Assembly (NCBI GenBank): GCA_038400315.1
Contig: CP151667.1
Location: 930,001 to 994,000, forward strand
DNA from: Isosphaeraceae bacterium EP7
GTDB taxonomy: Bacteria > Planctomycetota > Planctomycetia > Isosphaerales > Isosphaeraceae
DNA: 64,000 nucleotides
Direction: 5' to 3'
Below are positions 42,740-51,847 of this stretch, piece by piece. The position numbers were made by a program, and so were the translations under genes. Position 1 is the first letter of the stretch, and every line of letters begins with the position of its first letter. Below the pieces are notes generated by a model. That model did no database searches. It saw nothing but the letters and a program-made list of their open reading frames with translations, and was not told the DNA's origin.

Positions 42740-44119
42740 ATGATTGACCCCCGCGTGGCCGGCGGGCTGCGGGACGTGCTCCCCTCGGTGATGATCCCGC
42801 GGGAGCGAATGCTAGCCAAGCTGCGGCAGACGTTCGCCGGGTTCGGGTTCGTGCCCATCGAGACCCCGCACATCGAGCGCATGGACGTCCTCACCGGCAA
42901 AGGCGCCGGGTCCGACGAGGTGCTCCGCCAGATCTTCGAGGTCGTGAACAAGGGGGGCGAGACGGGCAAGCTCGCGCTCCGGTTCGACCTGACCGTGCCG
43001 CTCGCCCGCTTCGTGGCCAAGCACGTCGACCAGATCGGCATTCCCTTCAAGCGCTACGCCATCGGCAGCGTCTTCCGCGGCGAACGCCCCGCCAAGGGTC
43101 GGTTCCGCGAATTCACCCAGTGCGACTTCGACACGGTTGGCACCGAGAGCCCCGTGGCCGACGCCGAGACCGCTCAGGTCATCTACGAGTCGCTCAAGGC
43201 GATCGGCGTCCCGGCGTTCACCATCGCCCTGAATAACCGCAAGGTGCTCGACGGGCTGCTCGACACCCTGGGGATCCTCGACCGCGGGCCCGCCGTTCTC
43301 AGGGCACTCGACAAGCTGGCGAAGATCGGCCGCGATGCCGTGCGGGCCGAGCTTACCCGCGGCGAGAAGCTCGAAGGCGCCGAGGGCCCTGCCGGCGGGG
43401 CTTCGCTGACCGAAGACCAGGCCGACCGCGTGCTCGATTTCGTCGAAGCTGGGCGGGGCAGGGTCGACGTGCTCGACGTCGCCGAGCGCACGTTGGGATC
43501 AAACCCGAGGGCCGCCGAGGGGCTCGCGAACCTCCGGACCATCGCCGAATTGCTCGACGCGGGCGGCGTCCCCCCCGACGCCTATGCATTCGATCTCGGG
43601 CTGGCTCGCGGCCTCGACTATTACACGGGCGTCGTCTTCGAGACCACCGTCGTGGGCTGGGAACGCTACGGTAGCATCAGCTCCGGCGGGCGGTATGACG
43701 ACCTCGCAAGTCTGTTTACCACCCGAAGGCTGCCCGGAGTGGGCGCCTCGATCGGCCTCGACAGGCTGCTCGCCCTGATGGAAGAGGCCGGCTGGCTGAA
43801 GGGTGCGTCGACCACCGTGCCCGTCTTGGTCGCTCAGTTCCCCGGCGTTGCTCCAAGTGTGCCGGTCAAGCTGGCCACCATCCTCAGGGCTGGCGGCATC
43901 GGCGCCGAGGTCTACCCCGACTCGATTCAGGTGGGCAAGCAGATGGGCTACGGCTCGACCCGCGGCCACCTGCTCGCCGTGATCGTCGGACCTGACGAGG
44001 TGGCCAACCAGGTGTTTAATCTCCGCAATCTAACCACCCGCGCCGAGACGAAGGGACTGGCCTGGTCCGACCTTGTCTCGACCGTCGGCGAGGCCCTGGG
44101 CCGGGAGCCCTCCCGATGA
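42740..44119 (+). CDS. hisS: Histidine-tRNA ligase
   Basis: 459 residues from ATG 42740 (GAGAGGA upstream). It charges tRNA-His with histidine. Motif 2 reads FRGERPAKGRFREFTQCDFD at 112-131, the histidine-binding loop is ARGLDYYTGVVFET near residue 290, and motif 3 is GVGASIGLDRLLALM. The C-terminal anticodon-binding domain (TTVPVLVAQFPGVAPSVPVKLATILRAGGIGAEVYPDSIQVGKQMGYGSTRGHLLAVIVG) is complete. Its stop overlaps the start of hisZ as ATGA, and hisZ overlaps hisG the same way, so three genes form one coupled operon that joins histidine charging with histidine synthesis. Confidence 0.95.
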   Translation: MIDPRVAGGLRDVLPSVMIPRERMLAKLRQTFAGFGFVPIETPHIERMDVLTGKGAGSDEVLRQIFEVVNKGGETGKLALRFDLTVPLARFVAKHVDQIGIPFKRYAIGSVFRGERPAKGRFREFTQCDFDTVGTESPVADAETAQVIYESLKAIGVPAFTIALNNRKVLDGLLDTLGILDRGPAVLRALDKLAKIGRDAVRAELTRGEKLEGAEGPAGGASLTEDQADRVLDFVEAGRGRVDVLDVAERTLGSNPRAAEGLANLRTIAELLDAGGVPPDAYAFDLGLARGLDYYTGVVFETTVVGWERYGSISSGGRYDDLASLFTTRRLPGVGASIGLDRLLALMEEAGWLKGASTTVPVLVAQFPGVAPSVPVKLATILRAGGIGAEVYPDSIQVGKQMGYGSTRGHLLAVIVGPDEVANQVFNLRNLTTRAETKGLAWSDLVSTVGEALGREPSR

Positions 44120-45627
44120 CACCGGCCAATCTCTCGCCCGCGCAGGCCCCGCTCGAACCATTGCGTGGCGTGCGCGACTGGCATCCCGGCGAGTTCGCCC
44201 AGCTGGCGACCCTGGAAGCTCTGTTTCTCGATCGCTTCGCTCGAGCCGGCTACGACCCCCTGCGCACGCCGGTCCTGGAGCCGACCGAGCTGCACGAGCG
44301 CAAGAGTGGCGCTGGGATCGTCGGAAAGCTGTTCGAGCTGGCCGGAGACCCGGGCGGCCGAGTCTGTCTGCGTCCCGAGCTGACCGCCGGGATCGTCAGG
44401 GCTTACGTCGAGGCACCCCACGTACCGGCCTTGCCCTGGCGCGTCAGTCACGTCGGCCCGGTCTTCCGCCACGAGGAGCCGCGGCCGGGCCATTTGCGAG
44501 AGTTCCAGCAGATCGGTGTCGAGCTTCTGGGAGCCTCCGGGCCCGAGGCCGACGGCGAAGTGATCTGGCTGGCCGACTGGGCGCTCGCCGAGGCCGGCCT
44601 GCCCGAAGCCACCATCCGGATCGGACACGTCGGCCTGATCCTCGAACTGCTCGAGCGCTCGGGCCTGCCCGCGCCCACCCGCGCGGCGTTGATCGAGATG
44701 CTCAGCGAGGCCGCGAGCGCAGGCCGAAACGTCAGGGCGTTGGAGCAAGGCCTCGAGCAGCTCGCCAGCTCATTGAGCGTGGGCGATCCCGGCGAGGCCC
44801 CACCCGCGATCGTCGAGGGCGACACCGCCGGCGACGACCGCCTCTTCCGTACCCTCGTCCCCTCGATCATTGGCAGACGTTCGGGCGGCGAGATCCTCTC
44901 CAGGCTCCGTCGCAAATGGGAGCTCAACCACGGCCTCCACGGCGCCCTCGACCGTGTCCGTACCCTGGTCCACGAGCTCGCCGATTTGAATGGCCCCGCA
45001 GAAGACGTTCTCTTCCGGCTCGCCCGCGACTATCGCGACGTCGCTCCCCAGTCCGTCGCCGCGCTCGAGTCGCTCGTCGGCTCCCTCAAGGATTACGGGG
45101 TCGACCCTGCACGGATCGTCCTCGATCTCGGCTTTGGCCGCGGCATCGGCTTCTACTCGCAGATGATCTTCGAGCTCGTCATCCAGACGCCCGAAGGCCC
45201 CGTCGAGGTCTGCGGCGGAGGACGATACGACGGCCTTTCCAGGGTCCTTGGCAGCAACCGCGATCACCGCGGGGTTGGTTTCGCCCTCGGCCTGGAACGC
45301 GTCCTGCAGTTGCTCGACGCACGCAGGGGTGGCCCGGCGAAACCCGCCCCGGCCCGCGGCCTGTTGATGGTCGCCGCCTCCGCCGAAGCCGTCGGCCACG
45401 CCACCCGGGCTGCGACCGGCCTCCGCGCCGAGGGGATCCGCGTGGTCCTCGAAGTCGAACGGCCCGTCGCCTCGCTCATGAAGTCCGCCGCCGAGGCGGG
45501 TCTCGCCCGGATCGTCGAGGTCGACACCGCCGGCGGGATGGTGACCATCGACCCCGTCGACGGGGCCCGGATCAAGCTCGTTCACGGGGATCTCGCCCGT
45601 CTCGCTGACCAGGACCGCAGACGATGA
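44116..45627 (+). CDS. hisZ: ATP phosphoribosyltransferase regulatory subunit (HisZ-like), extended
   Basis: 503 residues, a class II synthetase paralogue. It keeps the motif-2 region (VFRHEEPRPGHLREFQQIGVELLG) and GGGRYDGL, but the histidine-binding RGLDYYTG loop is changed to RGIGFYSQ, so charging activity is unlikely. HisZ proteins activate short HisG and carry the feedback site for histidine. HisZ is usually about 320-400 residues; this one has about 100 extra residues at the C-terminus (RGLLMVAASAEAVGHATRAATGLRAEGI...) resembling a HisRS anticodon-binding domain. ATGA overlaps on both sides support the hisS-hisZ-hisG context. A second HisRS is the main alternative. Confidence 0.8.
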   Translation: MTPANLSPAQAPLEPLRGVRDWHPGEFAQLATLEALFLDRFARAGYDPLRTPVLEPTELHERKSGAGIVGKLFELAGDPGGRVCLRPELTAGIVRAYVEAPHVPALPWRVSHVGPVFRHEEPRPGHLREFQQIGVELLGASGPEADGEVIWLADWALAEAGLPEATIRIGHVGLILELLERSGLPAPTRAALIEMLSEAASAGRNVRALEQGLEQLASSLSVGDPGEAPPAIVEGDTAGDDRLFRTLVPSIIGRRSGGEILSRLRRKWELNHGLHGALDRVRTLVHELADLNGPAEDVLFRLARDYRDVAPQSVAALESLVGSLKDYGVDPARIVLDLGFGRGIGFYSQMIFELVIQTPEGPVEVCGGGRYDGLSRVLGSNRDHRGVGFALGLERVLQLLDARRGGPAKPAPARGLLMVAASAEAVGHATRAATGLRAEGIRVVLEVERPVASLMKSAAEAGLARIVEVDTAGGMVTIDPVDGARIKLVHGDLARLADQDRRR

Positions 45628-46676
45628 CCCCGACCCAACACCCGCAGACCGCAACGCCGCCCGTCGACCCCATCCGCCTGGCGGTCCCCTCCAAGGGGCA
45701 CCTGTACGAGGGGATCGTCGACGCCCTGAAGACCGCCGGTTACAAAGTGCGCCGGGCCAGCGACCGTCAGTATGAGGCGACAATCTCCGGCCAACCCCGG
45801 TTCCACGTCGTCTTCATGCGGCCGACTGACATCGTCACTCAGGTTCAGGAAGGACGCTGCCACCTGGGCGTCACCGGCATGGACCTTTACGCCGAGCGCG
45901 CCGGCGAGGCCCACCGCACGGCCGTCGTCACCCAGGACCTCGGATACGGCGGCTGCCGCCTGGTCGTTGCGGTGCCCGAGAGCTGGATCGACGTCACCCA
46001 TGTGATCGACCTTGTCGACCTCACCGCCGAGTTCAAAGCCGCGGGCAAGACCTTCCGCGTCTCCACCAAATACCCGAACCTCACGCGCGCCCACCTCCGC
46101 AAGTGGGGCGTCTACTACTACCAGCTCATCGACTCCGACGGCGCCCTGGAGCTGCACCCGACGCTGGAGATCGCCGACATCATCGTCGACCTCACCAGCT
46201 CAGGTATCACCCTCAAGGACAACCGCCTCCGCGAGATCGATGGGGGCACCGTCCTCGACTCCGCCGCCTGCCTCATCGGCCACGCCCCGACGCTCCGCAC
46301 CTTGATCGAAGAAGGAGAGGCCGGCCAGCTGGCCCTCCTGCTCGACGCCCTCGACGGCGTGAAATCGTCCGAGGGGATGCTCCACCTCGAAGTCGTCGGC
46401 GGCCCCGCCGAGCCCGGCGCCGACATCGCCTCCAAGGTCGCCGCCTACCTCCACGACCAGGGTGCCCAGCACCTGGCGCGGGGCGAGGTCTGGGACCAAT
46501 CCGGCACCCCCGGCTGGCGAGTCACCGCCCTCATCGCCGCCAAGCGACTGACCGCCTGCCAGCGACAGCTCTTCCGCCTGGGTGCCGCCCGGGTCGTCGG
46601 CCTCCCCACCCGCTTCGTCTTCGACCGCGACGGCCTCTCCACATTCGACCGACTGAAGACCACCCTTCACACCTGA
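45624..46676 (+). CDS. hisG: ATP phosphoribosyltransferase
   Basis: 350 residues. The first step of histidine synthesis, joining ATP and PRPP. The catalytic region (~16-225) begins IRLAVPSKGHLYEGIVDAL, contains HLGVTGMDLY and GYGGCRLVVAVPES, and ends with LEIADIIVDLTSSGITLKDNRLREIDGGTVLDSAACLI, the PRPP-binding motif. Short HisG enzymes, which need HisZ, are about 210 residues; this one has about 125 more, including VTALIAAKRLTACQRQLFRLGAARVVGLP, like the ACT-type regulatory domain of long HisG. It is 3' of hisZ with an ATGA overlap and 15 bases from the convergent pheT stop. Confidence 0.93.
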   Translation: MTPTQHPQTATPPVDPIRLAVPSKGHLYEGIVDALKTAGYKVRRASDRQYEATISGQPRFHVVFMRPTDIVTQVQEGRCHLGVTGMDLYAERAGEAHRTAVVTQDLGYGGCRLVVAVPESWIDVTHVIDLVDLTAEFKAAGKTFRVSTKYPNLTRAHLRKWGVYYYQLIDSDGALELHPTLEIADIIVDLTSSGITLKDNRLREIDGGTVLDSAACLIGHAPTLRTLIEEGEAGQLALLLDALDGVKSSEGMLHLEVVGGPAEPGADIASKVAAYLHDQGAQHLARGEVWDQSGTPGWRVTALIAAKRLTACQRQLFRLGAARVVGLPTRFVFDRDGLSTFDRLKTTLHT

Positions 46677-46691
46677 CCGGGGCGGGTGGTC

Positions 46692-48713
46692 TCAGGTCCG
46701 CAGCGTCGCCCCGAACGCCGTCGCGCAGGCCGCGACGATCTGGGTCACCAGGGTGTCGACCTCTTCGCCGGTCATGGTCCGCTCGGGATGTCGGAACTTC
46801 AGCCCGAAGTGGACGCTCTGCCGTCCCTCGGGCACGTTCCCGCCGGCAAAGGAATCGAGATACTGCACCGCCTCCAGCAGCGGCCCCGCCGCGAGGCTCG
46901 CCTGGGTTGCGAGATCGCCCCAGGGCAGTCCACGCTCGACCACCAGCGAGAGGTCGCGCATCACGGGCGGTGACGTTGGTAGCGGCTTATGCTGCGGTAC
47001 CAGCACGCTACGGTCTTGCAGCATGTTGAACGACAGTTCCGCCGCACAGGTTGGCCCACGCAGGTCGACATCCAGCTTGCTCAGGCCCGATCGCTCGACC
47101 TCGCCGAGGAACCCCAGCCATTCGCCGTCGACCCGGAGTTCTGCCGATTTCCCCGCCGTGAACAAGGGAAGGTCGCGCGGCGTGAATGTCAGGGCGCCCG
47201 GAATGTGCAGCCGACCGACGAGGGCTTCGATGACCCCCTTCAGATCCAGGAATGACGTCTTGCCGACAATTGCCAGCCGGGCTGGCTCCTCGGGCAGCGC
47301 TCCCGGCCTGGGCAGGTAGACCTGGCCGATCTCGAAGAAGTCGGCCTCGGCCTGGCCGTGCGACTCGTTGTAACCCCGGACCGCCAGCAGGCTCGTCACC
47401 AGAGAGCGACGTAAGCAGGTCTCGCGTTTGCGGCTGGAGTGATTCACGCGGATCGGCGGGGCGTCTTCGGCGGTCGGATCCAGGGGGGCAGACTGTCCCT
47501 CGGTCACCAGGCTGTAGGTCGCACTCTCGTCGAATCCGAGTCCCGTCAGGGTTGATCGTACTTCGGCCTCGACCCTCTCGCGAACTCCGCGCGACGTGCT
47601 GACCAGGGGAACGACCCGATCTTCGGGAACATGGTCATATCCGTGGATCCGGCCGACTTCCTCGATCAGGTCGATCTCGCGTTCCAGGTCGGCACGCCAG
47701 CTTGGCGGCACCACCGTCAGCGAGTCGGGCGTCGAGCCCTCGTCCTTCAGACCCAGCGCCTTCAGGATGCGTGCGACTTCGGATCGGTCGACCGAGATCC
47801 CCAGGATCCGCTCGATTTGCCCGAGACGGAGGGTGACCGGTCGGCGTTCGGGCCGCGTCCTGCCGACGTCCAGCACCCCCGGATGCAGGGTTCCGCCGGC
47901 AAGATCCAGGATGAGCTGGGCGCATCGGCGACTCGCCCAGTCGGTCGCGTCGGGGTCCATCGCCCGCTCGAATCGCCGGCTCGCCTCGCTCGGCAGGTTC
48001 AGCAAGCGGACAGTTCGCCTGACGCTCGACGCATCGAACTGGGCCGCTTCGAGGAGCACGTCGCGGCTGGAGTCGCCGATTTCGGTGTCGAAGCCGCCCA
48101 TCACCCCGGCGATGCCCACGACGCGCCCGGCGTCGGCGATCACCAGTGTCTCGGCATCCAGCTCATAGGCTTTGTTGTTGATCGCCTTGAACGGCTCGCC
48201 CTTGGTCGCCTTTCGGACCCTGAGCGTCCGCCCTTGCAGCCGGGCCAGGTCGTAGGCGTGAAGCGGCTGGCCGGCCTCGAACATGACGTAGTTGGTCGCG
48301 TCGACCACGTTGTTCACTGGCCGCTGGCCAAGGGTTTCCAGACGCTTGCGCAGCCACCAGGGGCTCGGGGCGACGGTCAGGCCGGTGATCGCCCTCGCCG
48401 TGAATCGGGGGCAGAGACCGGACTCGTCGATTGCCACGCTGGCGAGCGTCTCGACGGACGCCCCCGACGTCGTCGGCCTCGGGTCGGGGAATCGCACCGG
48501 AAGATCGAAGATGACGCCGATCTCGCGCGCCACGCCCAGGTGACCCAGGCAGTCGGGTCGGTTGCTGGTCACTTCCAGGTCGATCGCCAGGTCGCCGCCG
48601 ACCTCTTCGGTCGACTCGTGGTTCAGGCCCGTCAGCGCCAGCCGCTCGGCCAGCGCCTCGGCCGTCATTTCGAGTCGAAGGTAGTCGGTCAGCCAGTTCC
48701 AGCTCACGATCAT
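46692..48713 (-). CDS. pheT: Phenylalanine-tRNA ligase beta subunit, lacking the N-terminal tRNA-binding OB domain
   Basis: 673 residues, whereas typical beta subunits are about 790-800. It starts MIVSWNWLTDYLRLEM as usual, but the protein goes straight from GLNHESTEEVGG to LAIDLEVTSNRPDCLGHLG, omitting the roughly 110-residue EMAP-II/OB tRNA-binding domain (B2). The editing B3/B4 region (FTARAITGL, RPVNNVVDATNYVMFEAGQPLHAYD), the B5 domain and the C-terminal FDX-ACB domain (MRDLSLVVERGL ... FGLKFRHPERTMTGEEVD) are present. It pairs with PheS to charge tRNA-Phe. It lies 3 genes downstream of pheS on the same strand instead of adjacent. Confidence 0.95.
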   Translation of the reverse strand: MIVSWNWLTDYLRLEMTAEALAERLALTGLNHESTEEVGGDLAIDLEVTSNRPDCLGHLGVAREIGVIFDLPVRFPDPRPTTSGASVETLASVAIDESGLCPRFTARAITGLTVAPSPWWLRKRLETLGQRPVNNVVDATNYVMFEAGQPLHAYDLARLQGRTLRVRKATKGEPFKAINNKAYELDAETLVIADAGRVVGIAGVMGGFDTEIGDSSRDVLLEAAQFDASSVRRTVRLLNLPSEASRRFERAMDPDATDWASRRCAQLILDLAGGTLHPGVLDVGRTRPERRPVTLRLGQIERILGISVDRSEVARILKALGLKDEGSTPDSLTVVPPSWRADLEREIDLIEEVGRIHGYDHVPEDRVVPLVSTSRGVRERVEAEVRSTLTGLGFDESATYSLVTEGQSAPLDPTAEDAPPIRVNHSSRKRETCLRRSLVTSLLAVRGYNESHGQAEADFFEIGQVYLPRPGALPEEPARLAIVGKTSFLDLKGVIEALVGRLHIPGALTFTPRDLPLFTAGKSAELRVDGEWLGFLGEVERSGLSKLDVDLRGPTCAAELSFNMLQDRSVLVPQHKPLPTSPPVMRDLSLVVERGLPWGDLATQASLAAGPLLEAVQYLDSFAGGNVPEGRQSVHFGLKFRHPERTMTGEEVDTLVTQIVAACATAFGATLRT

Positions 48714-48763
48714 GGGAAGCCGCCCGTCACCGAAGTCGAAGTCGTGTGGAATTGGATGACCAG

Positions 48764-50260
48764 TCAGGCCTCGTCCGCAGGGGCCCGACCCAGCCGCGAC
48801 CAGGCCCAGTACACAGGCAGGCCCGACAGTGCGATCAGGAAGCCGATGCCCGAGACGTCCGGCGACAGGTAGACAAAATCAGCGATCAAGAACGTCGCGA
48901 GTGTGATGTAGATCAACGGAGTCAGCGGATAGCCGAACGTCTTGTAAGGCCGATCCGCCCCCGGCCTCCTGGCCCGCAGCACCAGCACCGAGGCCACCAT
49001 CACCGTGTAGAACAGCAAGTCCACCGGGATGATGTAGTCGAGCAATTGCCCGTAAAGATTGCCGTATTCGGGCACGCCCGCCGGACCCTGCTTCACCGTC
49101 ACCGGCAGCACCAGGAACGCCGCCCAGACGCCCTGGGCCACGAGGGCCACGGCGGGCACTCGCCTGGCATTGGTGGTGCCTGCCGCCCGGAAGAAGAGGC
49201 CATCGCGGGCCATCGCGTAGAAGACGCGAGCACCGCTCAGGATCAGGCCGTTGTTGCAGCCGAAGGTCGAGATCAGGATCAGGGTCGCCATCACCGTCGT
49301 GCCCGCGTCGCCCAGCAGCCGCTGCATCGCCAGGGTCGCCACCCGGTCCTGGGGCGCACCCTGAATGTCGACGAATGGGAGAGTACGCAGGTACGAGAGG
49401 TTCGCCATCAGGTAGAGGACAACCACTGATGAGCAGCCGATCATCAGGGCCCTGGGCAGCGTCCGGCCCGGGTCGCGCACCTCGCCGCCGGTGAAGGTCA
49501 CGCTGTTCCAGGCCGTCTGCGAGAACAGCGGGCCCACCATCGCCTTGCCGAAGACCAGGACAAACGCGAACAGGCCGCCTACGGGCAGGGACTGCCGGAT
49601 CTCCAACGAACCCGTCCCGTCGGTCAGCCACCAGGATCTCTCCCAGGGATTTGCACGGCCGAGGGCAAACCCGGCCACGATCAGGGCCACCAGGGCCGCA
49701 ATTTTCGAGAAGGTGAACACGTTCTGGATCCGACGGCCCGTCTCCAGCCCCCTCATGTTGGTTGCCGTGAGCAGCGCGATCAGCCCGATGGCCACCAGCT
49801 GCTGCGTCGACAGGCTGAGCGCATACCGGCCCATGTGGATCGGCGCCACCAGGTATCTGTCCGACGCCACGGCCGGGAGAAGGACCCCCAGGAACTTGGC
49901 GAAGGCCACCGCGACGGCCGCGATCGTGCCCGTCCCCACGACCAGGAACGCCGACCAGCCGAAGAGGAATCCCACGCTCGGCCCGTAGGCTTCGCGCAGG
50001 AAGACGTACTGGCCACCCGCCCTGGGGATCATCGCGGCGACCTCGGCCGAGCAGATCGCGCCGCAGACGGTGAGCAGGCCGGCCAGGACCCAGGCCATCA
50101 GCAGCCAGCCGGGCGAGCCGGCCAGGCGGGCGCTCTCGGCCGACGTGATGAAGATGCCCGACCCGATCATCGAGCCCATCACGATCATCGTCGCGTCGAG
50201 CCCGCCCAGCCCCCGCTCCAGGCTCGGCGAGGGTTCCGGGCCGGCGTCCGCCTTGCTCAT
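48764..50260 (-). CDS. APC-superfamily amino acid permease
   Basis: 498 residues with 12 predicted transmembrane helices. The first helix contains the broken-helix GSMIGSGIFITSAE motif that binds the substrate's amino and carboxyl groups, followed by AGSPGWLLMAWVLAGLLTVCGAICSAEVAAMIPRAGGQYVFLREAYG as in the LAT/APA families. Its substrate is an amino acid, type unknown. It sits between pheS and pheT (50 bases from pheT, 40 from the small upstream gene), so it could import an amino acid relevant to the synthetase, but this is inference. Confidence 0.9.
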   Translation of the reverse strand: MSKADAGPEPSPSLERGLGGLDATMIVMGSMIGSGIFITSAESARLAGSPGWLLMAWVLAGLLTVCGAICSAEVAAMIPRAGGQYVFLREAYGPSVGFLFGWSAFLVVGTGTIAAVAVAFAKFLGVLLPAVASDRYLVAPIHMGRYALSLSTQQLVAIGLIALLTATNMRGLETGRRIQNVFTFSKIAALVALIVAGFALGRANPWERSWWLTDGTGSLEIRQSLPVGGLFAFVLVFGKAMVGPLFSQTAWNSVTFTGGEVRDPGRTLPRALMIGCSSVVVLYLMANLSYLRTLPFVDIQGAPQDRVATLAMQRLLGDAGTTVMATLILISTFGCNNGLILSGARVFYAMARDGLFFRAAGTTNARRVPAVALVAQGVWAAFLVLPVTVKQGPAGVPEYGNLYGQLLDYIIPVDLLFYTVMVASVLVLRARRPGADRPYKTFGYPLTPLIYITLATFLIADFVYLSPDVSGIGFLIALSGLPVYWAWSRLGRAPADEA

Positions 50261-50300
50261 GATCGTCGCATCCGCGTCCCTCGGTGATGATGCCCAGTCG

Positions 50301-50546
50301 TCAGGACGCCGGGGTCTGGTCGACGAACGCCTTCACATCGGAGATCGCCTGCTCGACGGCCTCGCGACGCCAGTTCGTCAGGGCGCTGTCCAGGGCGCGA
50401 GTCAGCTGATTGATCAGCTGCTCGGCCGCCTCGTGCGCATCCTTGCCCTGGGCACGGATCTCGCAGAAATCGCGGTGGTGGACCTGCGCGGTATGCGCCG
50501 TGGCCCCGGTCGTCACGATCACTCGTCCCAGGTCGGCGGTCGCCAT
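50301..50546 (-). CDS. Small conserved-looking protein of unknown function
   Basis: 81 residues from ATG 50546 (MATADLGRVIVTTGATAHTAQ). No recognised family. A short beta stretch (GRVIVTTGATAHTAQVHHRDFCEIRAQGK) is followed by two amphipathic helices (DAHEAAEQLINQLTRALDSALTNWRREAVEQAISDVKAFVDQ). No membrane segment. It lies in the pheS-to-pheT interval, 40 bases before the APC permease, so it is in that transcription unit. Confidence 0.65.
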   Translation of the reverse strand: MATADLGRVIVTTGATAHTAQVHHRDFCEIRAQGKDAHEAAEQLINQLTRALDSALTNWRREAVEQAISDVKAFVDQTPAS

Positions 50547-50659
50547 TGGAGGGTGCCTCGCTGCACAAGGGGTCCGGGAGAGTTGCGGAAAGCCCGGAAA
50601 ATCCGAGAGCCCGCCGGGTAGGGTTGGCGTCATAGGCACGCCTCACCTCCCTTAGCTTA

Positions 50660-51673
50660 CTAGAATTGCGCAAGGAATCGGGCGTCGTTCTGGTAGAGCA
50701 GCCGGATGTCGTCGATCCCATGCCGACGCATGCAGAGCCGCTCGATCCCCAGCCCGAAGGCGAACCCCGTCACCGCGTCCGGGGCGTATCCCACTGACCG
50801 GAAGACGTTGGGATCAACCATGCCCGCCCCTCCCATTTCAACCCAGCGGTCGCCCCCATGCCAGAGCATGTCGACCTCGACGCTCGGCTCGGTGAACGGG
50901 AAGAACGACGGTCGGAACCGGATCTTCACATCCTCGCCCAGGTAGCTCCGCGCAAACAGGCGTAGGACGCTCTTCAGGTCGGCCAGGGTCACCCCTTTGT
51001 CGACCATCAGACCCTCGATCTGGTGGAACATAAATGAATGCGTCGCGTCCACCGTGTCGGGGCGATAGACCCGGCCGATCGCGATGACCCGCACCGGCGG
51101 CGGCTGGTTTTCCATCACCCGGATCTGCACCGGGCTCGTCTGGCTGCGCAGGAGCAAGCCGCCCGGCAGGTAGAAGTTGTCCAGCGGATCACGCGCCGGG
51201 TGGCTGGCCGGGATGTTCAGGGCGTCGAAATTGTGCCGGGAATCCTCGACCTCGGGCCCGCGGGCCACGGCAAACCCGAAACGGCCGAAGAGCTCGATCA
51301 GCTCGTCGGCTGTCTGCGTCAACGGGTGCCTGTGCCCGAGCCTGGGACGGGAGCCAGGCAACGTGACGTCGAACGCGTCCTTCGGGGCCCGGGTCGAGGT
51401 CGACTCACCCCGCGATTTCGCCGCCTGCCAGGCTGCCTCGAGTGCCTGCTTGACCCCGTTGAAGCGCTGGCCATAGGCCCGGCGTTCGGCAGGTTCCAGC
51501 GCCTTCAGCCGCTCTTGGGCCGCCTTGAGCCGCCCTTGCTTCATCCCCAGAAAGTCAATCCGGGCCGCCTCGACCTCGTCGGGCCCCGCCGCACCCTCGA
51601 ACGCGGCCACTCCCGACGCCTCCAGCGCGTTCAGGTCGGAAATCGCCGCCGACGTCGATTCGGGAACCGTCAT
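50660..51673 (-). CDS. pheS: Phenylalanine-tRNA ligase alpha subunit
   Basis: 337 residues from ATG 51673 (a TTG two codons upstream is rejected). Class II catalytic subunit: an N-terminal coiled coil (RIDFLGMKQGRLKAAQERLKAL) that contacts tRNA, motif 1 around HPLTQTADELIELFGRFGF, motif 2 VIAIGRVYRPDTVDATHSFMFHQIEGLMVD, and motif 3 FAFGLGIERLCMRRHGIDDIRLL, with the Phe pocket including WVEMGGAGMVDP. It acts as an alpha2beta2 enzyme with PheT, which is 2 genes away. It lies 174 bases downstream of rplT. Confidence 0.96.
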   Translation of the reverse strand: MTVPESTSAAISDLNALEASGVAAFEGAAGPDEVEAARIDFLGMKQGRLKAAQERLKALEPAERRAYGQRFNGVKQALEAAWQAAKSRGESTSTRAPKDAFDVTLPGSRPRLGHRHPLTQTADELIELFGRFGFAVARGPEVEDSRHNFDALNIPASHPARDPLDNFYLPGGLLLRSQTSPVQIRVMENQPPPVRVIAIGRVYRPDTVDATHSFMFHQIEGLMVDKGVTLADLKSVLRLFARSYLGEDVKIRFRPSFFPFTEPSVEVDMLWHGGDRWVEMGGAGMVDPNVFRSVGYAPDAVTGFAFGLGIERLCMRRHGIDDIRLLYQNDARFLAQF

Positions 51674-51847
51674 GAGCAAGGCACCGGTGCGAGGTCCGAT
51701 TGATTCCCAATTCGAGATGGCGAGACGACCGACGGCGAGTGAACCGAGAATGCCGCCGAACCGAGAGGGGCCGTGGTCGGCGTTCCACTCTCATTCGGCG
51801 GCATCAAGGTATCCGGCGATCGTTGAATTCGACCTTGAAAGGGCGAT

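Noticed and set aside
44116-45627. A second histidine-tRNA ligase
   Set aside because: The histidine-binding RGLDYYTG loop is replaced by RGIGFYSQ, and hisG follows immediately, so HisZ is better. It is kept as an alternative because the anticodon-like tail is unusual.
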